Shown piece after piece: positions 1 through 22,843 of a stretch of 64,000 bases of DNA (position 1 is the first letter of the stretch; every line of letters begins with the position of its first letter). Position numbers and translations under genes: made by a program. The notes under the pieces were generated by a model. That model had not been told where the DNA came from, did not search any database, and was given only the letters and a program-made list of their open reading frames with translations. The stretch covers positions 4,712,001 through 4,776,000 of the forward strand of contig CAVNZM010000014.1 in NCBI GenBank assembly GCA_963693365.1, read 5' to 3'. Origin of the DNA: Amoebidium appalachense. Its lineage: Eukaryota; Ichthyosporea.

Positions 1-553
1 GAGTGTGGCTCTGTCCTGCTTCCGTCAACAACTGGCGGCACGGCGCCCGCCAGCCGCAAAGTGGCAGGAGGGATAAACAATGCGTGTGTGTGCAAGTAAG
101 AGAGAGAGAGAGAGAGAGTGTGTGTGTGTGTGTGTGTGTGTGAGGTGCTGTTGGCGCCCACTGTGACGTACGCATGTGCGCTTGCAGGATCTGATAGTGA
201 GTGACTATGTACTGTGGTTGGTACACTCACACGTGTGCTGTGTGTGTGTGTGTGTGTGTGTGCGCAAGAGCAGGTAACCTACTCAGGTATGCACGCAAGC
301 GTGTGATCGCGTGCAAAAACGTGCAACTCGGCTCCCCAGCAAGCTGTGGCATACAGATATAACAAACAACCCAAACAACAAACGAAACAGGAAAACTGCC
401 ACACAACTACAAATATGTCCTCTCCATGCAGAGAGAAATCCCCCGCCACTGATTGGTGGGGCTTCCCAAGGAGGAGAGTGTGGCTCTGTCCTGCTTCCGT
501 CAACAACTGGCGGCACGGCGCCCACCAGCCGCAAAGTGGCAGGAGGTAAGAAA

Positions 554-586
<33 letters not shown>

Positions 587-1075
587 TGTACTCGTGCCTG
601 TGTGTTCGTGCGTGCGAAAGTGAAACTGCAAAATCTTGCACAGTGCGCTGTGATAAAAAGAAAAATGCCGCATTGCCGTTCAAAGGGTGAAAATACATGT
701 GTACACCGTAAACAAATCCTATCCAAATCATTATAGATGCTACTTCTGTACAAGAACAACGACAAACCGAACAAAAAACCATAAAAAGTAAAACATGTCC
801 GCTCCATGCAGAGAGAAATCTCCCGCCACTGATTGGCGGGACTTCCCAAGGAGGAGAGTGTGGCTCTGTCCTGCTTCCGTCAACAACTGGTGGCACGGCG
901 CCCGCCAGCCGCAAAGTGGCAGGAGGTAAAAAAGGTGCGTGGGCGTGTGTGTGTGTATGTGTATGTGTGTGTCGCGCACACGCGCGCGAGGAAGAGTATC
1001 ATTACACCAAGGTGTGTATAATGACGTGTCCGTGAGAGGGTGTATGGGTTAAGGTTTGTAAACTATAGTTGTGCA

Positions 1076-1108
<33 letters not shown>

Positions 1109-1442
1109 ACGTGTGTGTGTGTGTTTCTGTACGTGTGTGTGTGCGCCCGCACCAAAGCGCACACATCTTCAACTCAAATATGTCCAAGGACGTGCATTTC
1201 CGTTCAAGAGCAAAAGAAGTGTCCTTGTGTATGTCAGAAATGCTTAATGCTATAACGGGAGTCAAACCAGCCCAACCAATGAAATGTCCAAACAGTAGCA
1301 TAACCATAAACATGTCCTCTCCATGCAGAGAGAAATTCCCCGCCACTGATTGGTGGGGCTTCCCAAGGAGGAGAGTGTGGCTCTGTCCTGCTTCCGTCAA
1401 CAACTGGCGGCACGGCGCCCGCCAGCCGCAAAGTGGCAGGAG
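1..1442. repeat. Four tandemly spaced copies of a 114-bp exon-like unit
   Basis: Near-identical units lie at 1-70 (cut by the window edge), 432-545, 812-925 and 1329-1442. The three complete copies are exactly 114 bp and differ by a few substitutions and no indels. Each complete copy is preceded on the plus strand by CTCCATGCAG, and copies 2 and 3 are followed by GTAAG or GTAAA, so they look like splice-bounded 38-codon exons. Copies 1 and 4 lack that donor and share a different 3' flank (GGATAAACAATG-like, then TG repeats), which groups 1 with 4 and 2 with 3. Diverged similarity continues about 50 bp upstream. All frames are open on both strands, and the substitutions do not favour silent sites, so coding use is unproven. 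The array lies downstream of the minus-strand exon at 1802-1927 and may simply be intronic repeat. Confidence 0.85.
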
Positions 1443-1801
1443 AGGATGCACAATGTGTGTGTGCAAGTGTGTATGTGTGTGCTTGTGTGTAAAGTCCAGG
1501 AACACACCAGGGCGTGTGTGTGTATACGTGCATGTGCGTGTGTGTGGGTGTGGTGGTACTGCTCAATGTATAAAAACTCTGAGACGTAGACATGCTCGAT
1601 GAGGCAGAAGCCCGTGTCGACCAAAGCCGAATCCACGAGGTAGCAAAACAGTTGAAAAGCATAAAAATGAGCACAAGGCACCCCAAAACATTGTACACGT
1701 GGATAAGTGGATACGTCCGTGTGCATAGCTGTGTATACGTAGGTGTGTATGCGTGCGCGTGTCTTGTGTGTGCAGGCGTGTACGTGAGTACGTGTGCTTA
1801 C

Positions 1802-1927
1802 CGTCAATTCAGCAGCCGACAGAGGAGCGAACTCGGGTTTCTCGACTTCCATAGCGGTGTCCTTTGCGTCGTGTGTGGCCTGGGCAGCAGCCTGGACCTG
1901 TGCCGCATCAATAATGTCTACGTCCAT
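1802..1927 (-). CDS. First coding exon of a minus-strand gene, possibly PNO1-like (rest outside the window)
   Basis: An ATG at 1927 opens 42 codons ending in a strong donor (GACG|GTAAGC at 1802/1801), phase 0. The peptide starts MDVDIIDAAQ, continues Ala-rich and acidic, and ends EVEKPEFAPLSAAELT. A Phe-x-Pro-Leu-Ser block after an acidic, low-complexity N-terminus is what I recall just before the first conserved block of PNO1/Dim2, the KH-domain factor that pairs with the NOB1 endonuclease in 40S pre-rRNA processing. No KH domain or other diagnostic part is visible, and no convincing second exon was found between 1801 and 1, so the intron must reach beyond the left edge. The coding start is fairly convincing; the identity is tentative. 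A plus-strand open stretch at 1592-1711 overlaps the presumed intron and is a weaker alternative. Confidence 0.5.
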
Positions 1928-3270
1928 GTTTGCAATTGGAAAAGGGAAGCTAACCAGAAAGGGTTGCTACAACCGCGTGTGAAGCGTAAGGTTGGGTGGG
2001 TGTCTCTACAACGACGTGGGTGATAAAGGAGCAAGTGAAAATGTTGCCCCAGCAAGGTTATGTAAAGAATCTTTGACTAGGAAAATAGGCGTCTTTTAAC
2101 TACAGGATATGGTGGAAGACAGAATAAACGTGATAACAATGCCCACAAACCTAAACCAACAAGAGTTTCTAACGACCTCAATTTCACTTCACCACACTGT
2201 GAACGTGTGCAATGCTTACACGTGTACAGGTGTGCACCCCCTAGTGCAGAATGTACCCCCTAGATGACTTGCCTGTGCCATGCCAGTGCGGCAAAACAAC
2301 AAATCAATGGTTGATTTAAACCTAGGACACAGTCGCTATTTGGTAATTTACCACGGATTTAGTTTCTTTAAAGCAATCCTTAATCGCTTAGTATCATGTA
2401 TTAAATATTTTCATTATTCTTATCGTAGCAGATCAGTAGTGGCCCATTGATTGGTCAAGGATGAAGATTGACATATTGGTTTTCAGCATTTCTCCCAGTT
2501 AACCAAACATACAATATACTACAGTACTATTACTAGCGCTACTGTTATAACTGTAGAACAAACGTGGGTAAATTATTAAGCATTGGCAAAGAGAAATATC
2601 TTCTATAAACCACGTGCCTATTTTGTTTTTGTTTTTGTAACAATATAAAACATGCTAAGAGCACGGGGGTTACATTTTCTCATAGCACCAGAATCCCTGT
2701 GCACTGTGTGCTCCGTGATTCTTGATCCGATTTACCGGTTGGGATATGTTGAAGCTGTAAATTGCAGGATAGCTATGCAGCAGGTAAAGGCTCACCCCAA
2801 GGACTGAGGCTCCGAGTTGGCACACAACGCAGCAACCTGAACGGACCAGCAAAACCTTATATGTTCAAAAAAATCTCAAGGAGAGTTGGGCAAAAATAAT
2901 AGGCTCTTGTTTGGCCGCATAGAATCCAGAGGACATAAAGTATTTCCGTTCATGGTGTGTGCTCGACGCAAGGTCAGATTTATTTCACCCAGCCTTACAC
3001 GTACACACTCGTGCGTGCGCACGCACACTCGCACATTCGCATCTACGCAGACACACGTTAGGATTTGTGCAGAGGGCTCAAGCAAGGGGAAATACACGGC
3101 AATAAAACATATGTATGCCAGTAGAACGCGGAAGAAGTTACAGCAAAAGGCGGGCGCAAGTTTTGAGTTACCCGCACGACCACATGCCCACGCATTGACA
3201 CGTACACACCCGCTACACCGACACGCACGCACATACAAGCACACACACGACAACACGATCACGCGGCAAA
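1928..3270. other. Intergenic region between two divergent genes
   Basis: About 1.34 kb separates the minus-strand start at 1927 from the RIC8 start at 3271, so it probably carries both promoters. It is mostly ordinary sequence; CA/CG-rich alternating repeats appear only at 2999-3060 and 3180-3265. No convincing TATA box or coding exon was found. Short open frames at 2670-2852 and 2876-3319 lack splice sites or recognisable domains. Confidence 0.6.
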
Positions 3271-14401
<11,131 letters not shown>

Positions 14402-14584
14402 TTGGTCCCACCCAACTATTTCTTTATAGAAATTTTAGTGGACACCAGTTATGCTCGGAAGAAATTTCTAGCACGAATATTATTGTTGAGCTGTCTGCTG
14501 CAAGAAGTTCAGTGATTTTCCTTCCAAAATTATGTTATTGTTGCCGCTTGTTCCCCCTTCTTTTCATTTTTTTTTTTCCTTTTT

Positions 14585-14604
14585 AAAAAATAAAAATAAA
14601 AAAA
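14585..14604 (+). terminator. Candidate polyadenylation signal of RIC8
   Basis: Overlapping AATAAA-type hexamers (AAAAATAAAAATAAA) occur about 185 bp after the RIC8 stop codon, following ordinary AT-rich 3'UTR-like sequence. No other canonical hexamer is closer. Confidence 0.5.
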
Positions 14605-14777
14605 TGTACTATGTTCTCGTTAATGCTACCCATGTGTGTGCCACAGTGTGTATGTGTGTACATATTGATGTGTTTTTGTTATTTCTCTGTATACGTATTA
14701 CGTCGTATTACGTAGTTTGTTGTTTGTATTTGAACCTCGTGTACTTTGTGAGAATATCGGGATGGTTCTTTTGTCAA

Positions 14778-15112
14778 CGATATGGTTTTTTGTTGTTTCT
14801 CATACAGCACGTGTATCATTTATTTGCAGTATAAAGAACTGTGCTTATCTTTGCAATTGAGTATTTTAATAGTGATCAATATTTACGTATGGCTGACATA
14901 TGAAATCATTTTAACGACTATGTCGGTATTTCTCAGTGGCATGCGTGGTATTTTTGCCTTGAATGGCGGTGTTCGAACAAAACCCGGGAAACATCTATGT
15001 GGAAAAAAACGCTGTGATCTGTAACGTTTATACCTTAGGCTATATCTCAAATTGGCGAATACATATGCGAAATGGAGACATGGACCCTATTGTGGCCGAC
15101 ACTTTTGCTATT
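14778..15112 (+). repeat. TG-followed dispersed repeat, copy A
   Basis: This stretch aligns along about 335 bp with 22158-22500. Shared landmarks in order: ATATGGT, GTATCAT, AATATTTAC/GATATTTAC, TATGGCTGACATA versus TATAGCTGACATA, TGTCGGTATTTCTCAG versus TGTCGGCATTTCTCAG, AATTGGCGAATACAT versus AATTGACGAATACAT, and TGGCCGACACTT. Both copies are followed within about 40 bp by a long (TG)n array. No terminal inverted repeats or open frame are visible. Confidence 0.75.
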
Positions 15113-15139
15113 TGGTTGTGTGTGTGTGTGGGCGTGTGC

Positions 15140-15214
<75 letters not shown>

Positions 15215-15291
15215 ATGTGTGTGCATGTGAATTTGTGTGTGCATGTGTCTGTGCGTGTGTGCGTGTGTGCGTGTGCATTTGTGTGTGTGTG

Positions 15292-15330
<39 letters not shown>

Positions 15331-15494
15331 GTGTGTGTGCGTGTGTGTGTGCGTGTGCGTGCGTGTGTGTGTGCGTGTGTGTGGATGGGAGTGTGCGCAC
15401 ACGGGCGTGTGTGCGTGTGACTGTGTGGGGCCAAGTTTGCGAGCATTATGAAACAAACAGCCACACAATTGTTGACCGACACGCACACACTTAT

Positions 15495-15545
<51 letters not shown>

Positions 15546-15641
15546 CGGTCCCTACCCCCCCCACCCCCCTCCCCCCGACCCCACCCATCCACACCCCCAT
15601 TCACCTACACACACACCTACACACGTCCAGCCACCCACGAA

Positions 15642-15690
<49 letters not shown>

Positions 15691-16173
15691 ACCCCCCCCC
15701 CTCCCGGCCCAACTTAAACTTAGCCTCAACACTTCCCCAACCACTCACCAGTCCCCCTCCCCCCTCCCCCAATCACACACACACACACACACACACACCA
15801 ACCCACCTATCACATTCACTCAACCACCCACGATCACTAATATACTGTAACATGCATATGTACACCCAAACTTAACCACCCACCCACCCCTTGTTTGTAA
15901 CTTTACTGTATTACGTAGTGTGGTTGTTTCTATTCGTGTACAAAGGTGCTCTGGATCAAACCAAAACTTCTCCTGGCCCCACCCAGCCACCAACCCGTCC
16001 ACGTGCACCACACTCCCCTGCCCTCCAGCCCCCCCTCCCCCCCCCCCCCCCCCCCCACACGCACGTATCCAATCGTCTTCATTTCTAACTCGCCCACATA
16101 CACCGTGACGGACTACCAAGCCACCTACCCACCGGTACCCATGCATGCACAATCCCACGATGTAGGTAGTAAC

Positions 16174-16221
<48 letters not shown>

Positions 16222-18458
16222 CTCCCTCCCCGCCCCTAATCCACCTGATAAACCCCATCCGAAGCATCGTATACGTCCACACTCATGATCCCGCCCCCCA
16301 CCCACTCCCCCTCCCCTCAAGCCACGTAACGTACTTTCCCCTTGACCCCACTCAACCAATCCCTCCCCCGCCAACCCGCCAACCCGTCCATGCACCACAA
16401 CACAATCAGTCCCCCCCTCCCCCCCCCCCCCCCCCCTCTCTCCCCCCCCCTTCCCAACGGATCCGGACACCCCTTCTGCACCTCTCCCCCCTGGCAGTGC
16501 CCCCACCCCTCAACCCTTTCCACTCCCCCCATTTCCCCTAATCAAACACAATAAATATGGAAAAACACAAAAAGGGACCTGCCTACATCATATGTTCCCC
16601 ATCCATCGGAGGAAGGAGGGGGTGGGAAGGGGGGGAGCATCACACCATCTATAAAAGACACGGTGTATGTCCACATGTGATGATATATATCTTGTAAGGT
16701 TTTATTAGCTCTGTGCCTTACTGAGTGGAAGTACTGTACATGTTGGCCTTAGTGCAGGGACCTCATAATTAATAAACAGTATGGCATACACATCTAGCCT
16801 TTCAAATGACAGAAAGAACGTCGATGTGTGCGTGCGTGTGTGGTGTGCGTGTGTGTGTACGTGCGTATATCTCTTTTTGCTAACTACAGAACATGGTAGC
16901 CACGAACTAATATTATCCTAAAATGACCCACTAAGGTACCTGTTTATCACATTCACCTGAATTGACACGGAGAAAGTAATTGTGAACCGTAGTTCATTCA
17001 CACAGAGTTCGAGTAGCCATCTGTATTAGGAACACCCACATGAAATCAACTTCTAATAACTTCTAGATCTGTAACCCCCCCCCAAAAACACACACACACA
17101 CACCCACGCACGCACGCATGCACGCACGCACCCACGTACGCACGCACGCACGCAAAAAGAAAAAGAACCCCTTTTCCTTGGCCCATTCAACCCTTAACCA
17201 CTGACAACCAGCACCACATCCCACCACCCACCCTCTCATTCACCAACCACCTACTATAGTCTATTCAAGGCACCAATACACACCTTAATCATGCAAAGCA
17301 CACCGAAGCAGGAGCCCCCTGACCAATCTATCTATATCCCCTTGTGCTATAAATACATGGACTCTGAACTAGGGTTTAGGCTGCTTTAATAGCCCACATT
17401 CACCTTTATACTATTAAAGATCTCCTGGACATCCTTCCTCTAAAGTCTCATTGCTGCTGCCCGTGTTCATCCCTCTGCACACACATAAGAAAAAAAAATT
17501 ATATAAGAAACAACTCCAATCACAAGGATGATATTGACTTTACATAAAGCGTGGGTTAAGACTTGACTAATCCAAGACAGACATGAAGAGGGAAAAAGAA
17601 GAAAGAAGGGAACAAAGGAGAAGGGGCGGTAGCGGTAGCGGGGGGGAAGGGGGCGGGGGAGGGGGGGATTGATGCATTAGAGGGTTGAACAAAGAAAGAA
17701 TGGAAGAAAGGACAAGGGGCTCTGCCAGCCTCAGGGAGGGAAGGGGGGGGGGGGGGGGGGGGGAGGGGGGGGGGGGGCGGGGGTTTTGATGTACTAGAGG
17801 GTTGGTATTATGGAAGAGGGAGGGGAGGGGGGGGGGGGGGGGGGGGGGGGGGGCGTGCGCGGTTTGAAATGAGAAGAAAATGGGCAAAAAAGGTGTGGTG
17901 GGTGATACAAAAGAGGAAGCCAGTAGGATGAGAGAGGGGTAGAAAGCGAGTAGGGAGGTGTGTGTGTGTGTGAATGTTGTTTATGTGCAGTTTGTGGGGA
18001 GGAGAAGAGGGGGGGGGGGGGGGGGGGGTTTGAATGCGTCAAAAAGTACGAAGTACACAAGAACAAACGGATAACACGATGCAGAATGCAAGCCATACAT
18101 AAAGAGTATGCATAATAAGCAGAGCCCATCCTCAGGGGGGGCCCACGGGGGGGGGGGGGGGGGGGGGGGGGGGTATAGACGAAAAGAAAAATAGGCAGAG
18201 AAACCGGGGGGGGGGGGTATAGACGAAAAGAAAAATAGGCAGAGAAAACAGGAGCAAGGAAAGAGAGCACGGAGGGAGGGGGGGAAGGGGGAGAGAGAGG
18301 GGAGGGGTGGGGTGGGGGGGTTGGGGGGGGGGGGGGGGGGGGGGGGGAGAGGGGGAGGGGGGGGGGGGGGGGGGGGGGGGGAGGGAAGGAGGGAGGGAGG
18401 GGAATGGGAGAAAGGAGCGAGGGAGGGCCGGGAGGGAGAGAGAAGGGATGCATTTTTG

Positions 18459-18497
18459 TTAGTTGGGCTCTTGCTTGACTGTTTCACCCCCTCCGGT
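18459..18497 (-). CDS. Possible short terminal exon of the F-box/LRR gene
   Basis: On the minus strand TTACAG is followed by 12 codons and TAA (TGGGETVKQEPN), in the phase required by the donor at 18861/18860. A VKQE match to the sumoylation consensus is present but may be chance. The upstream intron sequence is G-rich and lacks a polypyrimidine tract, so this acceptor is weak. Confidence 0.25.
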   Translation of the reverse strand, partial: TGGGETVKQEPN

Positions 18498-18510
18498 CTG
18501 TAACTCTAGA

Positions 18511-18544
<34 letters not shown>

Positions 18545-18860
18545 TTCTATCTCTCTCTCTCTGTGTGTGTCAATCAAGTTTTCTGTCGCTCTCTCACACT
18601 TTCCCTCCATCGGCTACCATGCATGTGTTACGATGCTAGGTGCAACTGTATGTAACTCTATGGTGAATGTTCAAGGTCATATAAATATGTGTTGTGTGTG
18701 TGTGTGTGTGCGCGCGTGTGCGTGTACGCGTGTTTGTGTGCACTTTTGCGTGTGTAATGTGTAGGCCTAATGTGTGTATGTGTGAGGAACTCGGGGGGGG
18801 GGGGGGGGGGGGGGGGGGAGGAAGGGGGCAGATGGGGGGGGGGGGGGGGGGGGTTCTTAC

Positions 18861-20422
18861 CGCGTCAAGCATTGCAATAAGAAGGTCTGCATTTGCGTTT
18901 TGGTACCCCTCCACCGAACAGGATACAAGACAACGGCACGACACTAGAGGCAGAAGGTCAATCGAGGGATTATCGATAAAGATTTCTCTGAGGGAAGGGT
19001 GCCCGGCCAGTAACCGTACGTTATCTACATTGGGCGTGTTACGAAGGCCCAAACTGTTCAAGTTGGTACAAAGTGAGAGTGCCGAAATGTCGCTCAGAGA
19101 AGCGCAGTCGCGCACGCTCACATGCGTCAGCGCCGTGTTTTCGCCCAAACAAGGCCCGAACGATTGGAGCTGCGGTAGTCTTTGAATCTCGGCGTGTATT
19201 AGGTGCGGGTGCGATGTAACGTTAAGACTGAACGGTGCTGCATGTGGCATGTGCATGCCAAAAACTACCAACTCCCTTAACGCTGTTATGTGGGCAAGAA
19301 CGTCACCGAATTGGTTCCAAACGAACCCCTGCCCAAAGTTAACCCCGGATGATATGTGCAAATATTGCAGCGCCTCCGCACTAAAATCAAGACCGAAGAT
19401 TGTATCTAGACTCTGTGTAGGGACTTCAAACTGTACTCGAGTTAGTGCCATGCCTTGGAAATTAACAATTGGAACATCCAAACTGTCACGCACAGAAACA
19501 CGCAGCTCACACAAAGCGGTGCATACAGAAAGATTGGAAATGTTTGCAACTTTCGCTTTGGCGGAGACATTTCGCAATTTGGGCGCCGGTGGAAGGAATA
19601 TCCGGTCGAAACTCTCAAACTTCAACTTCTCGAGATGCGGACAGGTGTCTACCCCTGAAAGGTCGAACGAGAGATCCGGACCATTCAGCTCCAACACTCT
19701 CAGGTTACGCCCGAGGCTCGCACTTAACGCATGGACAGAAGTGATTGGGGCCACAAAACTGTGACTTATGCAGATAAAAGTGGCCAAACCGTGCGCCGTT
19801 TCCATAAGATGGTTCAAGGCGCCCGGAGCTTCAAACGTGCAGCTTTGCAACGACACGTCCGTTACGTGTTTCATGTTGTAGCCGTCTGTGGTTGGGATGA
19901 CGGCAAACACTGACGTGTCAATGTGCCTAAGCACCGAGCATTTCTCCCACACCTGCCGAACAAAAAACCTGTCTACGTTACCGTTAAGTTTAACCTTTTC
20001 CAGACGCGAGCCCACACCCGCCAAAACCGCTTGAAACAGCATCTTTTCAGCCGCATTTACCCCACCAAAGCCGCTTTGCCACGCGATTTCAACGAGGCGA
20101 GGCAAGGAGCAAAGGATCTGAACTGTGCCCGCCCACCACATCTTTTCCACCCTGCGCTCACCTCCAAACCACTTACGCGTATCCAACCTCACACGACCCA
20201 CTATGGGACCCCATCGCCGCAAAAAACCCCAAAATGGCAAGAAATCCTCATGTTCGCAAACATGACCTTCGGCGTAGGAGAATGAAACGAGGCCTGCCTC
20301 GGGGGTGCGTGCAAGGTGGTCCAAGCGCTTGCACACACGAGTGGCGGTTAGACGACTTTTGTGGGGGAGCACACGTATGATGTGGACGGGAATCTCAGGG
20401 GGTAGAGCGGAGAGTGGGCAGC
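18861..20422 (-). CDS. F-box and leucine-rich-repeat protein, main exon
   Basis: A 1562-nt exon runs from an acceptor (TTTACCACAG|GCTGCCC at 20422) to a donor (GACGCG|GTAAGAA at 18861), leaving 2 nt plus 520 open codons, phase 0 at the 3' end. Near its start is an F-box-like segment, LPPEIPVHIIRVLPHKSRL then VCKRLDHLA, the motif that binds SKP1 in SCF ubiquitin ligases. About 400 residues of irregular leucine-rich repeats follow, such as LRVLELNG, LEKLKFES, ALTRVQFEV, LQYLHISS, LRELVVFG, LTHVSVRD and LNSLGLRN, the usual substrate-binding region. No start methionine lies in this exon; none of the nearby upstream ATGs gives the required phase, so the first exon is unresolved. The 3' end may be the short exon at 18459-18497. 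Confidence 0.85.
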
Positions 20423-21811
20423 CTGTGGTAAAGGAAGGTGTATGTGAGTGAATGTGTGTGTTTGCGTGTGTGCGTGCGCGCATGTGTGTGCATGCGTGTG
20501 TGTGTGTCTGTGTGTGTGTGTGTGTGTTTGTGTGTGTGTGTGCAAGTGCGTGCGCATGTTTGCGTTTGGCCACACGTGAGTACAGTGTGTGTGCGTGTAC
20601 GACTGCATATGTGCATGTGGGTGGGTTGGGAGGGAGGGAGGGAGGGGGAGGGGGGGCGGGGGGGGTTGTGTGAGCACGTGGGGGGGGGGGGAGGGGAGGG
20701 GAGGGGGGAGGGGGGGGGGGGGGGGGTGGGGAGGAGGGGAGGTGTATAGATAACACTGTGTGTTTTGGATTCGTGTAGGCTCCGACAGGTTCCTGCACAT
20801 ATTAGGCAAACTCAGGAATTCCTAAGGAGGAGGGAGGGAGAGAGCAGCGGGTGGAAATAGGGAGGAGGAGAGGGGGGGGGGGGGGGGGAGGGGGCGGTGG
20901 AGAAGAGAGAAGAAGAGGGGGGGAGGGAGGGGAGGCAAGGAGGGAAGGAGAGAGGGGGAAGGAAGGGGCAAGGGAAGGAGGGAGGGAGGGAGGCCGGGAG
21001 GAAAGAGAGAGCGGGGGAGCGGGGGGGAGAGAGAAGGAAGGGAGACAGGAGGGTGGGAGGGAGGCAGGAAAGGAGAGATCGGGATGGAGAGGCAGGGTAA
21101 GGTAGGGAGGGAGGGCGCAAGGAAGGGAGGGATAGAAAGGGGACAGGAAGGATGGGGCCGTCTAAGGCTACACAAACACTACCCCTAATATATCCGTATT
21201 ATTGCTAGTGAAAGTACCATCCCTTAGAGCTTCAAACGTACACTATTGGTAGGTGGTATACGCTTGTGAAGCATGCGCGGTCAAATGCTCTTTCTCCTAG
21301 AATCTCCCCTCCCCTCAACAGCTTTCATCTAAGTTACAAGTGTGTGGCTGAGCAACTCACCCTTGCTTGTATCCTCTGGCTGCATGGCAGGCAGCGCTGG
21401 CTCTTCTTTCCTCGGCATATTCCAACCTCATTTAAAGAAATTTTGTGTGTGCTTGCTGCGTAAATTCTACTGCCAGAGGCTAACACAAGCACACGTCAAG
21501 ATTAGCTTGGAAGTTCGTTCTTTGAGGCTCAGACGCTCTCTCACTTCTCGTAACGTTTACAGCAAATTGTATATAACGTATAACTGGGCTTTTCACAATG
21601 GTAACAACAAAACTGACATGCACTAAGCTTGTAGGCGGCGCCGGCCGTTGCAGGCAACAAAGAATAAAAAAGCGCCGACTGAGAGAGCGAGAGGACGTAA
21701 ATTTCCCGCCAAATTAACACCCTCGATTGCTTGATACGATCGAGCATTTCACATGCTATTGCTGCGCTTGAATCCTCCGATCGAGGCTCAAATGTCATCA
21801 GGAGGCCTTGG
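20423..21811. other. Region upstream of the F-box exon
   Basis: Alternating TG/CA-rich sequence (20438-20610), then about 540 bp of G/A-rich sequence dominated by GGGA and GGAAG units (20625-21165), then ordinary sequence. The missing 5' exon of the F-box gene should be here or further right, but none could be placed. Confidence 0.5.
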
Positions 21812-21960
21812 CTTCAAACCCTGATCGGCTCCCAAGAATAGCTAAATATGGTTATTCATTGTTTTGTGCACCAATCATCATAAGCTTTTTACAGGGCTCA
21901 ATAATTTTGTTTGCGCCACAGCCCGAGGAGAGGCCGGTGGTGGATGCAGGTTCTAGGTAA
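21812..21960 (+). pseudogene. Inverted, internally deleted copy of the C2H2 gene locus
   Basis: Positions 21812-21924 match the 5' flank of the zinc-finger gene (24079 down to about 23966, minus strand): TTCAAACCCTGATCGG, then AGAATAGCT, CACCAATCATC, and CAGGG. At 21925-21960 a 36-bp segment matches the last codons and stop of that gene (22876 down to 22841) with two mismatches, GAGGAGAGGCCGGTGG being identical. The 1.09 kb between these blocks in the intact locus, including about 218 of 230 codons, is missing here. This is a decayed inverted duplicate made at the DNA level, since promoter-side flank is included. Confidence 0.85.
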
Positions 21961-21981
21961 AGGACTGTGTGTGTGTGTGTG

Positions 21982-22020
<39 letters not shown>

Positions 22021-22157
22021 GGGGGGGGGGCAAGGGTGGTGGTGGTGGTGGGTGGGTGCGTAGAGGGCTGGGGAGGGGGGGGGAGGGGGTTGGTTTTAAA
22101 AAGCGTCTGAAATATTCCCGGTATTACTATCCGTGTGTGTGTGTGTGTGTGTGTGTG

Positions 22158-22500
22158 TCCATATATGGTACTATATTGCGGTTCAAACTCTGGTACAGTA
22201 TCATCTGGAGTCCAAAGAGTTGTGTTGATCTTATGCGTAAAGTACCAAAGGTCGATATTTACCTTTTACCGTATAGCTGACATAGGCAAATCATGTTATA
22301 GACTGTGTCGGCATTTCTCAGGGGCACCTGTTATATACGTATTCTTGTAGGGCGCTGTTAGAAAACCCGGCATCCCATATTTAGAAAAAAAATTGTAGTT
22401 ATTGGTAATTTTTAAACCTACGCCAAATTGACGAATACATGCATATGATATCACACTGCCAACAGACTTGGAACTTAATATGGCCGACACTTCTAATTTG
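22158..22500 (+). repeat. TG-followed dispersed repeat, copy B
   Basis: Diverged partner of 14778-15112. It ends in TGGCCGACACTTC and is followed by GGTGGGTGGGTGGG and a (TG)n array at 22529-22596. It sits between the truncated zinc-finger copy and the intact zinc-finger gene. Confidence 0.75.
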
Positions 22501-22529
22501 TTCGGTGGGTGGGTGGGTGGGTGCGTAGG

Positions 22530-22597
<68 letters not shown>

Positions 22598-22784
22598 CTG
22601 CTAAGAAAAAAGCATGCATGTGCGCAACCATGTCTCCTGCACTGCAGTGAGCGTGTCTATGTGCGCGCATGCTCGTTTGTGTGTGCTTATATGCTCATTG
22701 TGTATGTTTGTTCTATCAAACACGTGCACACACTACGGCGTTACCCCCCCCCCCCCTCCCTCCCCCTCCCCCCCCTTCCCCCCC

Positions 22785-22840
<56 letters not shown>

Positions 22841-22843
<3 letters not shown>

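Larger units (their letters stand above)
14402..18458. other. Convergent intergenic region, repeat rich
   Basis: This lies between the 3' ends of RIC8 (plus) and the F-box gene (minus). It holds a dispersed repeat at 14778-15112, long TG arrays at 15143-15420, CA and C runs to 16440, an ordinary AT-balanced stretch at 16550-17600, then G-rich tracts. At 17380 TATAAATAC and at 16548 and 16770 AATAAA hexamers occur, but no gene could be attached to them. Confidence 0.6.

Noticed and set aside
21805-21830. GGCTTCAAACC as a tRNA/SINE B box
   Set aside because: No A box at suitable spacing and no tRNA fold; the motif is explained by the duplicated zinc-finger flank.
22806-22837. A run beside the intronless zinc-finger gene as a retrocopy tail
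   Set aside because: The gene is on the minus strand, where this run is poly-T, and it is joined to a C/G run like other such junctions in the window.
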